The notes: generated by a model from the letters alone, not told the origin. A DNA stretch of 21,763 nucleotides from Alteromonadaceae bacterium (GCA_013393545.1 JABXHG010000128.1:1-21763); one strand, 5' to 3'; shown: positions 6,833-15,247, numbered from the stretch's first letter. Program-made: numbers and translations.

Positions 6833-8092
6833 TCAGCTGTCTGACGGTTTGTCGATGCCCACCACGTCCATGTCTCTCAGCAGTGTCAGGTTCGGAAAAC
6901 CATCGGCAATCATGTCGCGTTCGCTCTGATACTGGCGAACCGCCTTGCGGGTTTTTCCGCCCAGAATGCCATCGGGTTCACCGCTGTCGTATCCCCGCTC
7001 GTTGAGGGCCTGTTGCAGTTGCATGACCTGATCGCGGGACAGCGCCGGTTGGTCTTCCGGTGGCGGCGTGTGCAGGCCGCCGGCACCGGCAATGCGGTCG
7101 GCCAGGTGGCCCACGGCGATGGCGTAGAATTCCGAACGGTTCCAGCCCATGATCACCCGGAAGTTGTCATAGACCAGGAACGCCGGACCTTCATGGCCAC
7201 TGGGTACCACCAGGGCGGCATCGATCGGCTCGTCGGGTACGCCATGTCCCCAAACGTCGGTAATGCCCTTGGCTCGCCACTCATCCAGGGAAAGCCTGCG
7301 GCCATCGGCCAGGCTGTAGTCAAAGCCGTCCGGGAGCAGGACTTCACGGCCCCAGCGGTAATCGCCGTCCCAGTCCATGGACTTTAGGAAATTGCCGGCC
7401 GACATCATGGCATCGGGCAGGCTGTTCCAGAGATCCCGACGCCCATCGCCATCGGCGTCCACGGCGTGTTTCAGGAACACCGTGGGCATGAACTGCACAT
7501 GGCCCATGGCGCCGGCCCAGGAGCCTTCCATTTGTTCGGGCGCAATTGCCCCCTCATCGATAATCCGCAGGGCCGCCACCAGCTGCTGGCTGAAAAACTC
7601 GCTGCGACGGGGATCGCAGGCCAGCGTGGCCAGTGAGCTGGGCACCTGCATTTTGCCAAAATAACTGCCGAAGTTGGTTTCCAGCCCCCAGAACGCCACC
7701 AGATAGGGAGCTGGCACCCCGGTTTCTTCGGTGACTTCGGCCAGAAGGTCGCGATGCTCGCGCAGCAACTCACGTCCCTTCTGGATGCGCTGGTCATTGA
7801 CCCGCCGGTTCAGATAATCGGCGAAAGTGGTGGTGAACTCCGGTTGCCGGCGATCCAGCTCGATCACCCGTTCAAGGTACTCAGCGCCGGCCATCACCTC
7901 GGTGGCCACGGCTTCGCTGACACCGGCCTTCACCGCACGTGCCTGCAGCTGCTGTTTGCACTGGGCAAATTCCTCGTCGCTCAGAAAGTCCATGGCTGGT
8001 TCGTTCTGGGCACTGGCACTCTGGGCCAGCACTGCCAGGCCAGCGGCCAAAAGAATGCGGCGGAGCGGAAAACGTGATGTCGAAAGGGCCAC
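6833..8092 (-). CDS. MltB-family lytic murein transglycosylase
   Basis: Predicted 419 residues. A signal peptide (about 1-28, ending SASA) precedes a long SLT_2-type domain (PF13406) with the catalytic Glu at 138 in FWGLETNFGSYFG. The conserved runs GSWAGAMGHVQFMPTVF and DADGDGRRDLWNSLPDA are present. Residues from about 347 to 405 form a peptidoglycan-binding_1 domain (LNERGYDSGEPDGILGGKT). The enzyme should cleave peptidoglycan glycan strands to 1,6-anhydro products in the periplasm. No lipobox Cys is seen, so it is soluble, unlike E. coli MltB. The start is GTG at 8092, chosen because GAGG lies 6 bases upstream and the signal peptide begins there. It is the first gene of the cluster with the YdjM-like gene and rsuA. 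Confidence 0.9.
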   Translation of the reverse strand: MALSTSRFPLRRILLAAGLAVLAQSASAQNEPAMDFLSDEEFAQCKQQLQARAVKAGVSEAVATEVMAGAEYLERVIELDRRQPEFTTTFADYLNRRVNDQRIQKGRELLREHRDLLAEVTEETGVPAPYLVAFWGLETNFGSYFGKMQVPSSLATLACDPRRSEFFSQQLVAALRIIDEGAIAPEQMEGSWAGAMGHVQFMPTVFLKHAVDADGDGRRDLWNSLPDAMMSAGNFLKSMDWDGDYRWGREVLLPDGFDYSLADGRRLSLDEWRAKGITDVWGHGVPDEPIDAALVVPSGHEGPAFLVYDNFRVIMGWNRSEFYAIAVGHLADRIAGAGGLHTPPPEDQPALSRDQVMQLQQALNERGYDSGEPDGILGGKTRKAVRQYQSERDMIADGFPNLTLLRDMDVVGIDKPSDS

Positions 8093-8308
8093 AGATCACC
8101 TCGCGTGGTGGATAAAAACCGGAATGTTCATGGTAGCGCGTTTTGCCGGCCGGAGAGTACCGGCGGGCAACGGTTTGTCGTCTTTTGGTCGCAAAGGTTC
8201 CGACGCGCAGGCATGAATGTTCTATAGTTCGTACTACCTGACTTATACGGAGCAAACGGCCTGCCCGTTTTCTCCTGCACGGACTAGTGACCCTGGAGTA
8301 AAGGTTTT

Positions 8309-9211
8309 ATGGCAACCCTGAAAGCGCTGGTGGTGGACGACGCCAGCTTTGTGCGGGATCTGGTGAAGCGAACGGTACGCCAGCGCTTTCCGGTGATCGA
8401 AACCACCGACGCCCAGAACGGGCGCCGGGCGCAATCACTGATGTCGCGCACCACCTTCGATCTGGTGCTGTGCGACTGGGAAATGCCCGAAATGTCCGGC
8501 CTGGAGCTGCTGCAATGGATGCGCCAGCAGCCCCATTATGAAAAAGTGCCGTTCATCATGATCACCAGCCGTGGCGACAAGGACCACGTGGTGGAGGCAG
8601 TGAAAGAGGGCGTGTCGGAATACCTGGGGAAACCTTTCAGCCCCGAAGGATTGAGCAAGAAAATCATCAAGGTGATGGGCCGCACGTTGAAGGACACCAT
8701 GAACCGCAGCGGCAAATCCATGGATGGCCCGGCCGATGCCTTCAAGGAATCCGCCGCCCTGCTTACGCAAAAACGTGAAGCCCCGCCGGCCAAACCGGCG
8801 TCACCGGCCCAGCCCGCTGCCGGCGACAACCCGCTGATGGCGGCCGCCCGCTCCAACCAGGCGCCAACGGGCAGCAAGCCTTCGGGCCGGGCCCCCATGA
8901 GTGTGGCCCAGGTACGTTTTGCCGATAGCACGCTCAAATCCGTGGTCAAGGATATCAACCTGACCGAAGTGCGGGTCATCGCCAGGCGCGACCAGGTGTT
9001 TCCGGGCATTCTGGATCAGGCGGTGGTGGATATGGAGATTGGTAACGACAAGACCGCCCGCCTGAACGGTTATGTGCACCAACTGCAGGCGGTGGATCGT
9101 CGGCAGGACAGTGATTTTGTCAGCGTGACCGTCCGTTTTGTCGACGATGACCCGCAGAAAATGGAAGACCTGTCCCGCTTTGTTGCCACCTTCCGGGCCG
9201 GCAACCGCTGA
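8309..9211 (+). CDS. CheY-like response regulator with PilZ-like C-terminal domain
   Basis: Predicted 300 residues. Residues 1-122 are a complete receiver domain: Asp10-Asp11, phosphoacceptor Asp56 (CDWEMPEMSG), Thr86 and Lys108 (GKPF). An Ala/Pro-rich linker (about 140-190) leads to a C-terminal domain of about 105 residues with alternating beta-strand-like segments (VRVIARRDQ, AVVDMEI, FVSVTVRFV). The shape suggests a PilZ-type beta barrel, but the c-di-GMP signatures RxxxR and (D/N)xSxxG are not visible, so binding is doubtful. There is no DNA-binding or enzymatic output domain. The gene stands alone between divergent and convergent neighbours, with no partner kinase adjacent. The ATG follows GGAGTAAAGG. 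A role in surface behaviour or stress signalling would be a guess. Confidence 0.75.
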   Translation: MATLKALVVDDASFVRDLVKRTVRQRFPVIETTDAQNGRRAQSLMSRTTFDLVLCDWEMPEMSGLELLQWMRQQPHYEKVPFIMITSRGDKDHVVEAVKEGVSEYLGKPFSPEGLSKKIIKVMGRTLKDTMNRSGKSMDGPADAFKESAALLTQKREAPPAKPASPAQPAAGDNPLMAAARSNQAPTGSKPSGRAPMSVAQVRFADSTLKSVVKDINLTEVRVIARRDQVFPGILDQAVVDMEIGNDKTARLNGYVHQLQAVDRRQDSDFVSVTVRFVDDDPQKMEDLSRFVATFRAGNR

Positions 9212-9224
9212 TCCGGGCAGGGCC

Positions 9225-10550
9225 TCAGTCTCCGTCCCGTGCTGGCTCCGGGCTTTTCTCCACCAGACGCTCTTTCGGGAAATGGCAGATGAATTCGCTG
9301 CCCTCGCCAATGTGGCTGCGGATTTCCAGATTGCCGTCGTGGTTGATCAGCACATGTTTGACGATGGCCAGGCCCAGGCCTGTGCCGCCGGTGTCCTTGT
9401 GCCGGCTGGGATCGGCCCGGTAGAAACGTTCGGTCAGCCGGGGAATGTGCACCGGATCAATGCCAATGCCGGTGTCTTTTACCGACAGATGGGCGCCGTC
9501 CCGGTTGGCGCTCCAGGACACGGTGATGCGACCGCCCGCCGGTGTGTATTTCACCGCGTTGAATATCAGGTTGGAAAACGCACTGCGTAGTTGGCCTTCG
9601 TCGCCTTTCAGCAGGCGGGCATCGGCGATGTCCACGCTGATTTCGTGGTCCTGGTCGCGGCTGAGCGTGCGGGCGTCCTGGCAGATCTGGCGTAACAGCG
9701 CGCCGGGGTCGGTTAGGGTGTCGTCGGCGGTGTGTTCGCCGGTTTCAATGCGCGACAGCAGAATCAGGTCGGTAATCAGGGCTTCCATGCGCGAGGATTG
9801 CTCGGCCATGGTGTTGATCGCCCGGCGCCATTTCGGTGGTAGCTCGTCGCCATGATCCACCAGGGTTTCCAGATAACCACTGATGACGGTAAGCGGCGTG
9901 CGCATCTCGTGCGACACGTTGCCCACGAAATCCCGGCGCATCTGCTCAAGCTGGTACAGGCGGGTGACGTCCTTGGCCACCACCAAGCGGTCGTCATCAC
10001 CGAAAAGGCTGATCTGGATCTGCAGCCGCAGGTGCGGGCGCGCCGGTGAATTCAGTTCCAGCGGTTCCCGGTAATCCCGGGCGTCAAAATAGGCCTTGAA
10101 CGCCGGCGTGCGAATCAGGTTGTGAATGTACTGGCCCTGGTCGGTGCTGCGCTTGAAACCCAGCAACTGTTCGGCGGAGCCGTTCCACCACCCCATCACG
10201 CCATTGGCATTGGTCATGATCACGCCGTCGCGCATGGCGTTGGTGGATTCCTGCACCCGGTTGATGCGCGCTCGCAGGCGGTCTTCGGCCAACAGATGGT
10301 TGCGGTGAAGTTTGTGTAGTTTGTCGAGGATGTCACCCCAAAGGCCGATGCTGCGGGGTGGCTCGTCCGAAGCGGCGGGGTTGGCCAGCCAGTAATACAG
10401 CCGTCGACTTTGCACCAGGGTCCAGCATAGGTAGCCGACCAGCCCGAACAGCAGTCCGTACAGGGGGTAACCGAAAATGAGTCCTACCAGTGTGGTGCCG
10501 GTCAGGCCGACCAGGATGACTCGCAGATATCGTGACCAGTTGTGTTGCAT
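9225..10550 (-). CDS. phoR: Phosphate-regulon sensor histidine kinase PhoR
   Basis: Predicted 441 residues. Two closely spaced membrane segments (about 10-28 and 30-47) are joined by almost no periplasmic loop, as in PhoR. They are followed by a PAS-type sensor region (about 95-200), the dimerisation/phosphoacceptor motif FVGNVSHEMRTPLT with His214, and an ATPase domain with the N-box FSNLIFNAVKYT and glycine motifs DTGIGI and GGTGLGLA. It should phosphorylate PhoB when phosphate is scarce. The start ATG at 10550 is chosen because the transmembrane region begins there; AAGG upstream is a weak ribosome site. It follows phoB with a 49-base gap on the same strand. Its 3' end converges on the response-regulator gene with only 13 bases between them. 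Confidence 0.93.
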   Translation of the reverse strand: MQHNWSRYLRVILVGLTGTTLVGLIFGYPLYGLLFGLVGYLCWTLVQSRRLYYWLANPAASDEPPRSIGLWGDILDKLHKLHRNHLLAEDRLRARINRVQESTNAMRDGVIMTNANGVMGWWNGSAEQLLGFKRSTDQGQYIHNLIRTPAFKAYFDARDYREPLELNSPARPHLRLQIQISLFGDDDRLVVAKDVTRLYQLEQMRRDFVGNVSHEMRTPLTVISGYLETLVDHGDELPPKWRRAINTMAEQSSRMEALITDLILLSRIETGEHTADDTLTDPGALLRQICQDARTLSRDQDHEISVDIADARLLKGDEGQLRSAFSNLIFNAVKYTPAGGRITVSWSANRDGAHLSVKDTGIGIDPVHIPRLTERFYRADPSRHKDTGGTGLGLAIVKHVLINHDGNLEIRSHIGEGSEFICHFPKERLVEKSPEPARDGD

Positions 10551-10599
10551 CAAAAACGACCTTGTCGGGTAATTCCGGTTGATGCGATTTGCCGGTGGT

Positions 10600-11292
10600 T
10601 CAGGCCGCTTTGGTCGAGAACCGGTAGCCGGCACCCCGGACTGTCTGGATCAGGTGATCATACTCGCTGCCCAGTGCTTTGCGAAGGCGGCGGATGTGCA
10701 CGTCCACCGTGCGTTCTTCCACATACACGTTGCCGCCCCAGACCTGATCCAGCAGCTGGGAGCGGGTGTACACTCGCTCCTGGTGAGTCATGAAGAACTG
10801 CAACAAGCGGTATTCGGTGGGGCCAATGGCTATTTCACCATCGTTGGTGAATACCCGGTGGCCGATCGGGTCCAGGGTCAGGCCCTGCACTTCAATGGGC
10901 GTGTCGACACCGGGCGGGGTGGTGCGTCGCAACACGGCTTTCAGGCGGGCCACCAGTTCGCGGGGGCTGAAGGGTTTGGTGATGTAATCGTCGGCACCCA
11001 CCTCCAGGCCCTGGATCTTGTTGTCTTCCTCGACTTTGGCGGTAAGCATGATGATCGGAATATCCGCCGTGGCCTCGTCTTTCTTCAGGCGACGGGCCAG
11101 TTCCACGCCACTGGTGCCCGGGAGCATCCAGTCCAGCAGGATCAGATCCGGCTGTTTGTCCACCACCAGGGCGTGGGCTTCGCGCGCATCGGCGGCTTCC
11201 AGGTAGTCGTAATCGGCCATTTCGAGGGCGACCGCAATCATTTCGCGGATGGCGGCCTCATCATCGACGATCAGGACGGTTTTTCCAGTCAT
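10600..11292 (-). CDS. phoB: Phosphate-regulon response regulator PhoB
   Basis: Predicted 230 residues (E. coli PhoB has 229). The receiver domain has Asp10-Asp11, phosphoacceptor Asp54 (LLDWMLPGTSG) and Lys106 (DDYITKPFSPREL). The C-terminal OmpR-type winged helix (about 130-228) includes GPTEYRLLQFFMTHQERVY, then VDVHIRRLRKAL and the final wing QTVRGAGYRFS. It binds Pho boxes and activates phosphate-scavenging genes. The ATG at 11292 starts the usual MxGKTVLIVDDE N-terminus; nine in-frame residues upstream are rejected. A Pho box and a -10 lie directly upstream, implying autoregulation of phoB-phoR. Confidence 0.95.
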   Translation of the reverse strand: MTGKTVLIVDDEAAIREMIAVALEMADYDYLEAADAREAHALVVDKQPDLILLDWMLPGTSGVELARRLKKDEATADIPIIMLTAKVEEDNKIQGLEVGADDYITKPFSPRELVARLKAVLRRTTPPGVDTPIEVQGLTLDPIGHRVFTNDGEIAIGPTEYRLLQFFMTHQERVYTRSQLLDQVWGGNVYVEERTVDVHIRRLRKALGSEYDHLIQTVRGAGYRFSTKAA

Positions 11293-11354
11293 GAGCTTCA
11301 ACCTGTATCTGGCCTGCAAATTCCGGCAGGCATTCCGGGTTTTGTTGCCGGGTC

Positions 11355-11388
11355 ATTACAGCGCGTACGTGTTACAAGTATATGACAG
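11355..11388 (-). promoter_or_regulatory. Pho box and -10 element of the phoB-phoR promoter
   Basis: On the minus strand the 18 bases of 11388-11371 read CTGTCATATACTTGTAAC. This has the Pho-box layout of two 7-base half-sites separated by 4 bases; the first half is a perfect CTGTCAT and the second matches 5 of 7. Ten bases downstream lies TGTAAT (11360-11355), a -10 match at the usual distance for a Pho-box promoter, in which the box replaces the -35. Transcription would start near 11348, about 55 bases before the phoB ATG. The site sits between the ubiA stop and phoB. Confidence 0.8.
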
Positions 11389-11398
11389 CGTTGGCTCT

Positions 11399-12292
11399 TT
11401 ACAGCCCCAGGTCCAGCGCCAGACCAACGAACACTGCGAAGCCGGCCCAGTTGTTATTCAAAAAGGCCTTGAAGCAACCGGCCCTGGCCCGTTCTCGCGC
11501 CAGAAACTGCTGGAACACGAATAGCGATGCCATGGCTGCCAGGCCCAGGTAATAGAAACTGCCCAGTTCCGCCTGGATGCCAACCATAACCAGCACGATA
11601 ACCACCAGGGACTGGAGCAGGCCGATGATCACCCGGTCGGCGTCGCCAAACAGGATCGCGGTGGATTTGATGCCGACTTTCAGATCGTCGTCCCTGTCGA
11701 CCATGGCATAGAGCGTGTCGTAGGCTACGGTCCAGAGCACGTTGGCGGTGAACAGCAGCCAGGTCAGTTGGCTCAGTTCGCCGGCTTCGGCCGCCCAGGC
11801 CATGGGGATGGCCCAGGAAAACGCCGCGCCCAGGAACAGCTGGGGCAGATGGGTATAGCGCTTCATGAACGGGTAGATGAAGGCCAGCAGCGCGCCGCCG
11901 AACGACAGATAAAGCGTCAGGGTGTTGGTGAACAGCACCACCATCAGGAAGGATACCAGGCACAGGCCGGCAAACAGGGCGACGGCTTCCCAGGCCTGGA
12001 TGCGGCCGGTGGTCAGGGGTCTTTCCTTGGTGCGCTCAACGTGCCGGTCCCAGTCCCGGTCGGCGAAATCGTTGATGGCGCAACCGGCCGCGCGCATGAA
12101 AAATACACCGAGAGTGAAAATCACGATATTGGCCAGTGAGGGCATGCCGCCGGCGGCCAGCCACAGTGACCACCAGGTGGGCCACAGCAGCAGCAGGCTG
12201 CCAATGGGGCGGTCGATACGCAGTAGGCGAGCATAGTCGATCAGGCGGGTGCGCACGTGCGTGGGAACGGCATTCTGCATGAGTGTTTTCAT
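11399..12292 (-). CDS. ubiA: 4-hydroxybenzoate polyprenyltransferase UbiA
   Basis: Predicted 297-residue integral membrane prenyltransferase. Both Asp-rich motifs are present: [20 protein letters not shown] (about 74-93) and [13 protein letters not shown] (about 198-210), which bind the Mg-prenyl-diphosphate. Eight or so membrane helices surround them. It attaches the polyprenyl tail to 4-hydroxybenzoate, the second committed step of ubiquinone synthesis, directly after UbiC, whose gene precedes it by 75 bases. The ATG at 12292 lacks a strong ribosome site; a second ATG four codons later is possible. A candidate internal promoter lies in the ubiC-ubiA gap. Confidence 0.93.
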   Translation of the reverse strand: MKTLMQNAVPTHVRTRLIDYARLLRIDRPIGSLLLLWPTWWSLWLAAGGMPSLANIVIFTLGVFFMRAAGCAINDFADRDWDRHVERTKERPLTTGRIQAWEAVALFAGLCLVSFLMVVLFTNTLTLYLSFGGALLAFIYPFMKRYTHLPQLFLGAAFSWAIPMAWAAEAGELSQLTWLLFTANVLWTVAYDTLYAMVDRDDDLKVGIKSTAILFGDADRVIIGLLQSLVVIVLVMVGIQAELGSFYYLGLAAMASLFVFQQFLARERARAGCFKAFLNNNWAGFAVFVGLALDLGL

Positions 12293-12320
12293 CCATGGGT
12301 CCGGAGCGGGTGCAGCGCCG

Positions 12321-12349
12321 ATTATAGCCAGCTCGCCGGCCGGGGTGAA
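12321..12349 (-). promoter_or_regulatory. Candidate internal promoter for ubiA
   Basis: On the minus strand TTCACC (12349-12344), a 17-base spacer, then a perfect TATAAT (12326-12321), about 28 bases before the ubiA ATG. The spacer region also contains an imperfect hairpin (CCAGCTC / GAGCTGG arms). It could allow ubiA to be transcribed apart from hpt-ubiC. Confidence 0.4.
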
Positions 12350-12367
12350 AGCCGGAGCTGGTTTGCG

Positions 12368-12919
12368 CTATTGATACAGCTCGGGCAGCAGGTATTCGCA
12401 CACCATCAAACTGTGATGCTGGCGGTGGAACAGTGAGCGTCGGGCCAGGCGCGGCTGGCCCGGGCCGGGTGCGATGGTCAGGCCGGTTTCCAGGTCACCT
12501 CTTTGCCATTGCCGGCTGCTGAACAGGAATGCGCCCAGGGGCCTGTTGCCGAGGTGGCGCAGGGCCCGGCCACGGCCTCGCAGGCAGGCCAGGGGAATGA
12601 CCGTGCGCGCCAACACCCAGGGCTGGCCGTCGCCGACCAGCCGGACTTCCCGAATCCAGGCCAGTTGCCGGTCGGGCAGTTGCAGGCTGCGGGCCTCTTC
12701 CCGGGACGGCCGGCCGAAGCCTTCACGACAGACCTCTACATGGAAGCTGAACCGGCATTGTTGTTTCAGCGCCCGGGTAAAGGAGCCGGGCACTTGCAGC
12801 CAGTAGCGGGCCGGTCCGAGTGCTTCGGGCCGGTGCAACCCGGCCGCTGGCAGGGAGCGGTACCAGCGGGTGGCGGGCAGGTTCAGGCCGCTGGTCCGAT
12901 CAAAGCCCTTTGACAGCAT
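12368..12919 (-). CDS. ubiC: Chorismate lyase UbiC
   Basis: Predicted 183 residues, a little longer than E. coli UbiC (about 165). Family landmarks are WIREVRLVGDGQPWVLARTV (about 88-107), which carries the substrate-binding Arg, then PLGAFLF (about 127-133), and a C-terminal RRSLFHRQHHSLMVCEYLLP that supplies the conserved Glu. It removes pyruvate from chorismate to give 4-hydroxybenzoate, the ring precursor of ubiquinone. The ATG at 12919 lies inside the end of hpt (20-base overlap) with no clear ribosome site, so translation is probably coupled to hpt. Confidence 0.88.
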   Translation of the reverse strand: MLSKGFDRTSGLNLPATRWYRSLPAAGLHRPEALGPARYWLQVPGSFTRALKQQCRFSFHVEVCREGFGRPSREEARSLQLPDRQLAWIREVRLVGDGQPWVLARTVIPLACLRGRGRALRHLGNRPLGAFLFSSRQWQRGDLETGLTIAPGPGQPRLARRSLFHRQHHSLMVCEYLLPELYQ

Positions 12920-13457
12920 AAACGCCGGGCGCGTTACGCCAGTAGCCCTTGTAGTCCATGCCGTAGCCGAACAGGAACCGGTCTTCCACGTCCAGGCCGG
13001 TGAAATCGGCTTTCAGGTCCGGCTGAGCCTTGCGGTCGTGTTGTTTGTCGACCAGCACCGCCGTTAAAACTTCTTTGGCGCCGTGGGTCTGGCAGTAATC
13101 CGCGATGGCACAGAGGGTCGTACCTTCGTCCAGAATGTCGTCAATGATCAGTATTGTACGGTCTTTCATATCGACATCCGGGCGCAGTTTCCATTCCAGA
13201 ATCCCGCCGGTGGTTTCCTGCCGGTAGCGGGTGGCATGCAGGTATTCCGCCTGCACCGGAAACTTTAGCCGGGGCAGTAGCTGGCCGGTCAGAATCAGCC
13301 CGCCGTTCATTACACAGAACAGCAGCGGGTTGCTGTCTTTGAGGCGGTCGGTGATCTGTGAGGCCAGGCTGTCGATGGCAGCGTGTACCTGCTGTTCATT
13401 GACCAGGCAGTCAGCGTCTGCCATGACCTGGTTCATTTCAGCGACGGTGTCGGTCAT
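12900..13457 (-). CDS. Hypoxanthine-guanine phosphoribosyltransferase
   Basis: Predicted 185-residue type I phosphoribosyltransferase. The PRPP-binding loop is clear as TILIIDDILDEGTTL (about 101-115). A flexible-loop region (YLHATRYRQETTGG) and a C-terminal FLFGYGMDYKGYWRN purine-binding segment fit hypoxanthine/guanine salvage. It makes IMP/GMP from the free bases and PRPP in the cytoplasm. The ATG at 13457 has AGGA 9 bases upstream; the longer open frame upstream is not expected to be translated. It is the first gene of hpt-ubiC-ubiA, and its last 20 bases overlap ubiC. Confidence 0.9.
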   Translation of the reverse strand: MTDTVAEMNQVMADADCLVNEQQVHAAIDSLASQITDRLKDSNPLLFCVMNGGLILTGQLLPRLKFPVQAEYLHATRYRQETTGGILEWKLRPDVDMKDRTILIIDDILDEGTTLCAIADYCQTHGAKEVLTAVLVDKQHDRKAQPDLKADFTGLDVEDRFLFGYGMDYKGYWRNAPGVYAVKGL

Positions 13458-13485
13458 AACGGACGGTCCTGTCGTAAAACGGGCG

Positions 13486-13491
13486 ATTATA
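13486..13491 (-). promoter_or_regulatory. Candidate -10 box for the hpt-ubiC-ubiA unit
   Basis: A perfect TATAAT on the minus strand, 28 bases before the hpt start codon. No good -35 hexamer is seen at 16-18 bases, so support rests on the -10 and its position. Confidence 0.3.
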
Positions 13492-13621
13492 CCGGACAGG
13501 CAGGCCCGAAGGGAGTGCCCGAAGCCCAACGGTTGTCTGTACTTGTGGCTATTGGCAGGATAACTTGAACGCCAGTCTGGAACGAACATAACGCAACCCA
13601 ATTCAATCCTGGAGAGTGCTC

Positions 13622-13789
13622 ATGAGAAAATGGCAATGCACCGTGTGTGGTTTTATTTACGATGAAGCGGAAGGCTGGCCGGAAGACGGCATCGAGCCGG
13701 GTACCAAATGGGAAGACGTGCCGGAAGATTGGGAATGCCCGGACTGCGGCGTGGGCAAGGCGGATTTTGAAATGGTCGAGATTGACTGA
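13622..13789 (+). CDS. rubA: Rubredoxin
   Basis: A 55-residue protein with one iron site made of four cysteines: Cys6 and Cys9 (CTVCG) and Cys39 and Cys42 (CPDCG). The rubredoxin core [20 protein letters not shown] is intact. Rubredoxins of this length and type pass single electrons from rubredoxin reductase to partners such as alkane hydroxylase AlkB. GGAGAG lies 7 bases before the ATG. The reductase gene starts 32 bases downstream, so the two are almost surely co-transcribed. A weak TTGAAC / CATAAC pair (13565-13592, spacer 16) could be the promoter. No alkB is in the window. Confidence 0.95.
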   Translation: MRKWQCTVCGFIYDEAEGWPEDGIEPGTKWEDVPEDWECPDCGVGKADFEMVEID

Positions 13790-13821
13790 ACAACCACGGT
13801 TTGATTGAGGCGGAACAGGTA

Positions 13822-14994
13822 ATGGCGGAGCAAACCCCGATTGTGGTGGTGGGAACCGGGCTGGCGGGGTATTCGCTGGTGCGGGAACTGCGCAAGCAGG
13901 ATACGCGGAAAGCGGTGGTGATGGTCACCACCGACGACGGCACCAGTTATTCCAAACCCATGTTGTCCACCGGCTTCACCAAGAACAAGGATGCCGGAGG
14001 GCTGGCCCAGGCCAGTGCCGAAACCATGGCAGACCAGCTGGACGCCGATATCCTGACCCACACCCGGGTGGTCTCGATTGATGCAGACAACCACGAACTG
14101 GTGCTGGAGAGCGAGGCCGCCGGTGAATACCGCCTGGCCTACAGCAAGCTGGTGCTGGCATGGGGTGCCGAACCGGTGCACCTGGACCTGGCCGGTGATG
14201 GTCTGGATCGAGTGTTTTCCATCAACGATCTGCTGGATTACCGCGCCTTCCGCGAGGCCGTGGATGGCCGGCAGCGGATCGCGATTATGGGGGCCGGGTT
14301 GATTGGGTGTGAATTTGCCAATGACCTGCACAACGGCGGATACCAGGTGGCTGTCATCGCCCCGGATGAACGGGTGATGCCCGGTTTGTTGCCGGAATCG
14401 GCCTCGGCAGCGGTGCAGTCGGCACTGACTGAATTGGGTGTGGAGTTCCACCTGGGCACGGTGGTGGAGCGGGTCGATCGTGATGGCGAGGGCGTGAAAC
14501 TGGCCCTGGCCAACGGGCAGACTCTTCAGGCTGACCGGGTATTGTCCGCCGTGGGCCTTCGGCCGCGCACGGAGCTGGTCGAGACGGCCGGGGTGCAGGT
14601 CAACCAGGCTATCGCCGTTAACCGGGCGCTGGAAACCTCGGTGCCGGATATCTATGCCCTGGGTGATTGCGCCGAGGTGGATGGCCATGTGCTGATGTAC
14701 GTGCTGCCGCTGATGGCCTGTGCCCGGGCCCTGGCGAAGACTTTGGCCGGTGAGCGCACCGAGGTTCGCTACGGCGTGATGCCGGTGATGGTGAAAACGC
14801 CGTGTTGCCCGACCGCCGTTTACCCGCCACCGGCCGATGCCGAAGGGCAGTGGCAGGTGGAAGGCGACGGCAGGGACGTGCGCGCGGAATTCCGTTCGCC
14901 GGCGGGTGAAACGCTTGGATTTGCCGTTACCGGTGATTATGCGGTGGAAAAGCAGGCATTGGCGCGGAAGGTGCCGGCGATTCACCCTGAATAG
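13822..14994 (+). CDS. rubB: Rubredoxin-NAD(+) reductase
   Basis: Predicted 390-residue two-dinucleotide-binding flavoprotein. The N-terminal FAD motif is VVVGTGLAGYSLVREL (8-23), the NAD(P)H motif is AIMGAGLIGCE (about 154-164), and the C-terminal FAD motif is TSVPDIYALGDCAEV. It should move electrons from NADH to the neighbouring rubredoxin; length and order match the AlkT/RubB class. Start chosen at ATG 13822, where the protein aligns naturally; an in-frame TTG at 13801 lacks a ribosome site. Repeat copy B starts 15 bases after the stop. Confidence 0.9.
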   Translation: MAEQTPIVVVGTGLAGYSLVRELRKQDTRKAVVMVTTDDGTSYSKPMLSTGFTKNKDAGGLAQASAETMADQLDADILTHTRVVSIDADNHELVLESEAAGEYRLAYSKLVLAWGAEPVHLDLAGDGLDRVFSINDLLDYRAFREAVDGRQRIAIMGAGLIGCEFANDLHNGGYQVAVIAPDERVMPGLLPESASAAVQSALTELGVEFHLGTVVERVDRDGEGVKLALANGQTLQADRVLSAVGLRPRTELVETAGVQVNQAIAVNRALETSVPDIYALGDCAEVDGHVLMYVLPLMACARALAKTLAGERTEVRYGVMPVMVKTPCCPTAVYPPPADAEGQWQVEGDGRDVRAEFRSPAGETLGFAVTGDYAVEKQALARKVPAIHPE

Positions 14995-15009
14995 TCGGGG
15001 CAGAGGCGT

Positions 15010-15119
15010 CCATATGCGGGCAGGCCTTTCCAAAACTGTCTGCAGCCAGGGATGGCTGCAGTCAAGCCCTACAGGGAAGTACTCGCGGGCGTGTTTTGGA
15101 AAGGCCTGCCCGCATATGG
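15010..15119 (+). repeat. Hairpin-rich repeat copy B with CANGGANG loops
   Basis: Perfect 27-bp inverted arms (15010-15036 / 15093-15119), ending inward at CCAAAAC/GTTTTGG. This copy is reversed relative to the others. On the plus strand, hairpin 15040-15061 has a 9-bp stem (CTGCAGCCA / TGGCTGCAG) with a GGGA loop, and 15070-15081 reads TACAGGGAAGTA. Both carry CANGGANG, and the second fits ACANGGANGU in full. It lies between two plus-strand genes, so the CANGGANG strand is the transcribed one. The inner 12 arm bases match copy A exactly (GGCCTTTCCAAAAC region), while the outer bases differ on both arms together. Confidence 0.85.
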
Positions 15120-15168
15120 GCTTACTCCAAAATGTGCAGGCTGGGATGTGTAGACGGCTCATTGCCAA

Positions 15169-15180
15169 AGCTGCGCAGCT
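15169..15180. other. 12-bp perfect palindrome in the tesB leader
   Basis: AGCTGCGCAGCT, 67 bases upstream of the tesB ATG, followed by a small hairpin GTTCG-TAAG-CGAAC (15193-15206). It could be an operator or simply a leader structure; no promoter was convincingly found in 15120-15247. Confidence 0.3.
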
Positions 15181-15247
15181 CAGGTAAAAAACGTTCGTAA
15201 GCGAACTGCCGGCAGGGCAGACAAATGGGTTCCGGAAAGAGGCAGGC

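Noticed and set aside
8093..8308. Promoter for the response-regulator gene
   Set aside because: TATAGT at 8223-8228 is a fair -10, but no -35 fits at normal spacing; not called.
15010..15119. Interpretation of the repeats as ordinary intrinsic terminators or insertion-sequence remnants
   Set aside because: No T-runs follow the stems, the interior hairpins are conserved, and no transposase remnant or target duplication is visible. A non-autonomous mobile origin is still possible.
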